From the NCBI GenBank assembly GCA_025058435.1, contig JANXEM010000043.1:1-22906 (forward strand): a stretch of DNA of 22,906 nucleotides. The letters run 5' to 3'. A program made the position numbers and the translations under genes. Numbering within the stretch: position 1 is the first letter of the stretch; every line of letters starts with the position of its first letter. The stretch comes from Candidatus Caldarchaeum sp. (lineage in GTDB: Archaea; Thermoproteota; Nitrososphaeria_A; Caldarchaeales; Caldarchaeaceae). Below are positions 21,698 through 22,906 of this stretch, piece by piece. The notes under the pieces are model-generated. The model had not been told where the DNA came from. It saw nothing but the letters and a program-made list of their open reading frames with translations, and did not search any database.

Positions 21698-22906
21698 ATG
21701 GGTACATCAAAGCTGTTGGAACCCGAGCAGGAATACAGGCGAGTTTTGGAACTGTTGGAGAGACACCACGCCATGATGAGAAAGTCCATCCCGTTGATAG
21801 CCAGCGAAAACGTGGTCAGCCCAGCCGTAAGGGAGGCGTTGGTAAGCGATTTTATGCACCGGTACGCCGAAGGCTGGCCCGGAGAACGGCTCTACGCCGG
21901 ATGCAAATACATCGACGAAGTCGAGTTGACGGCCATCGAGCTGGGTAAAGCAGTTTTCAGGGCTGAATTCGTCGACGTCAGACCGATATCGGGAGTTGTG
22001 GCCAACCTCGTCGCTTATTCCGCTTTCGCGAGGCCGGGTGACATGATGGTTGCTCTGACGATTCCTCACGGAGGCCACATCAGCCACGGCAAGGAAAAAT
22101 GGGGTGGGACGGCCGGCGTCGTCAGAGGCCTCGACGTCGAAAGATACGAATTCGACGAAGAAAATTTTGAGATTGATGTCGACGCCACTGCGAGAAGGCT
22201 GAGGAAAATCGGTTCGGAGACGGGGAAGAAGCCGCGTCTCTTCATGCTGGGCGCCAGCGTCTTCTTGTTTCCGCATCCCGTCAAACAGGTGAAACAGCTG
22301 GCGGATGAATACGGTGCGAACGTCGTCTACGACGCGGCTCACGTGGCTGGGTTGATTGCGGGAGGCCGTTTTCAAGACCCGCTCCGCGAAGGAGCCGACG
22401 TCATGACGATGAGCACGCACAAGACGCTTGCAGGCCCACAACATGGCATGGTCGTTTCATGGAACAGATACGCCGAAAGGCTTAAGCAGGTGGCCTTCCC
22501 AGGCCTTCTGTCCAACCATCACCTTCACGCCGTCGCGGGTCTCGCCATAGCTTTAGCCGAGGCCATCGCCTTCTACAGAGACTACGCCACAAAGATAATC
22601 CGCAACGCGAAAGTACTCGCAGAAGCCCTCTACGAGAAGGGCGTCGAAGTCCTGTACGAGAAAAGAGGGTTCACCGAATCGCACACAATAGTAGCCGACG
22701 TGTCCAAATACATGGACGGAAGAGCCGCCGAAGAAAAACTCGAAAAGGCTGGAATAATTCTCAACAGAAACCTCATCCCCAAAGACTATCGCCTCAAAAC
22801 CGACCACAGGAGGCCGAGCGGTATCAGGTTGGGAACTCAGGAAGTTACGCGTCTCGGCATGGAGGAGTCGGAGATGAAGCAGATTGCCGAATTCATCGCC
22901 GACGTT
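21698..22906 (+). CDS. glyA: Serine hydroxymethyltransferase (runs off the right edge)
   Basis: A PLP enzyme of fold type I that interconverts serine and glycine, with a pterin as C1 carrier. 403 residues are present without a stop, and the end is cut by the window. Signatures: IPLIASENVVSPAVREAL (about 27-44), the substrate loop EGWPGERLYAGCKYIDEVE (about 59-77), the VYDAAHVAGL segment with the cofactor Asp and His, and the Schiff-base motif STHKTLAGPQHG with the PLP lysine at K242. The final region has RPSGIRLGTQEVTRLGM, with the substrate-carboxylate Arg. The lysine loop reads AGPQHG where bacterial GlyA has RGPRGG, as in archaeal forms. ATG start with a TATA-like box upstream. Confidence 0.93.
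   Translation, partial: MGTSKLLEPEQEYRRVLELLERHHAMMRKSIPLIASENVVSPAVREALVSDFMHRYAEGWPGERLYAGCKYIDEVELTAIELGKAVFRAEFVDVRPISGVVANLVAYSAFARPGDMMVALTIPHGGHISHGKEKWGGTAGVVRGLDVERYEFDEENFEIDVDATARRLRKIGSETGKKPRLFMLGASVFLFPHPVKQVKQLADEYGANVVYDAAHVAGLIAGGRFQDPLREGADVMTMSTHKTLAGPQHGMVVSWNRYAERLKQVAFPGLLSNHHLHAVAGLAIALAEAIAFYRDYATKIIRNAKVLAEALYEKGVEVLYEKRGFTESHTIVADVSKYMDGRAAEEKLEKAGIILNRNLIPKDYRLKTDHRRPSGIRLGTQEVTRLGMEESEMKQIAEFIADV

Noticed and set aside
21707..22444. A 245-codon minus-strand open frame within glyA
   Set aside because: Antisense to serine hydroxymethyltransferase, which carries all its catalytic motifs on the plus strand.
1..22906. tRNA or rRNA genes, CRISPR arrays, insertion sequences, attachment sites
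   Set aside because: I looked in the gaps between genes and saw no cloverleaf-like sequence, no regularly spaced repeats, no transposase or integrase and no terminal inverted repeats of an element. Faint C/D-box-like TGATGA stretches have no matching D box in place.

Overview
The window is a dense stretch of archaeal chromosome of moderate GC, with 22 protein genes and almost no non-coding DNA. It carries a histone, a thermosome, an archaeal-type adenylate kinase, an Lhr-type helicase, an archaeal-type SHMT and the CdvB/CdvC (ESCRT-III/Vps4) division proteins. Histone plus Cdv proteins points to the Thaumarchaeota/Aigarchaeota part of the TACK group (a Caldiarchaeum-like organism is my best guess) rather than Euryarchaeota, which lack Cdv, or most Sulfolobales, which lack histones. 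This placement is inference. Many genes start with TTG or GTG, and most have a TATA-like box 22-30 nt before the start codon, as expected for leaderless archaeal transcripts.

Layout. 1-2917 (minus): a secreted matrixin-like metalloprotease with surface repeats, then the start of chorismate synthase. 3060-5306: tRNA m1A methyltransferase (plus), meeting adenylate kinase and a zinc-ribbon/coiled-coil protein (minus). 5490-9082 (plus): histone, thermosome, a small four-helix membrane protein and an acyl-CoA dehydrogenase. 9147-12555 (plus): a membrane zinc-ribbon protein overlapping an Lhr-like helicase. 12539-15621 (minus): a three-gene SMC operon. 15792-18207: CdvC (plus) meeting CdvB (minus), with a zinc-finger protein upstream of cdvB. 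18294-21439: SufD and a Nudix hydrolase (plus) meeting a GSA-aminomutase-like PLP enzyme (minus). 21523-22906: palindromes, a 26-residue membrane micro-ORF and serine hydroxymethyltransferase, which runs off the edge.

The most interesting part is the operon at 12539-15621. Its SMC ATPase has head motifs resembling eukaryotic Smc5 and Smc6, but short arms and no recognisable hinge. The overlapping middle gene has the length and terminal patterns of the Nse4 kleisin. The third gene resembles the tandem winged-helix MAGE/Nse3 family. Together they look like a compact, single-SMC archaeal relative of the eukaryotic Smc5/6 core complex. It is transcribed divergently from cdvC, next to CdvB and an Lhr helicase, so the central 9 kb reads as a genome-maintenance and division neighbourhood. 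The homology rests on reading motifs by eye and needs profile searches or structure prediction to confirm.
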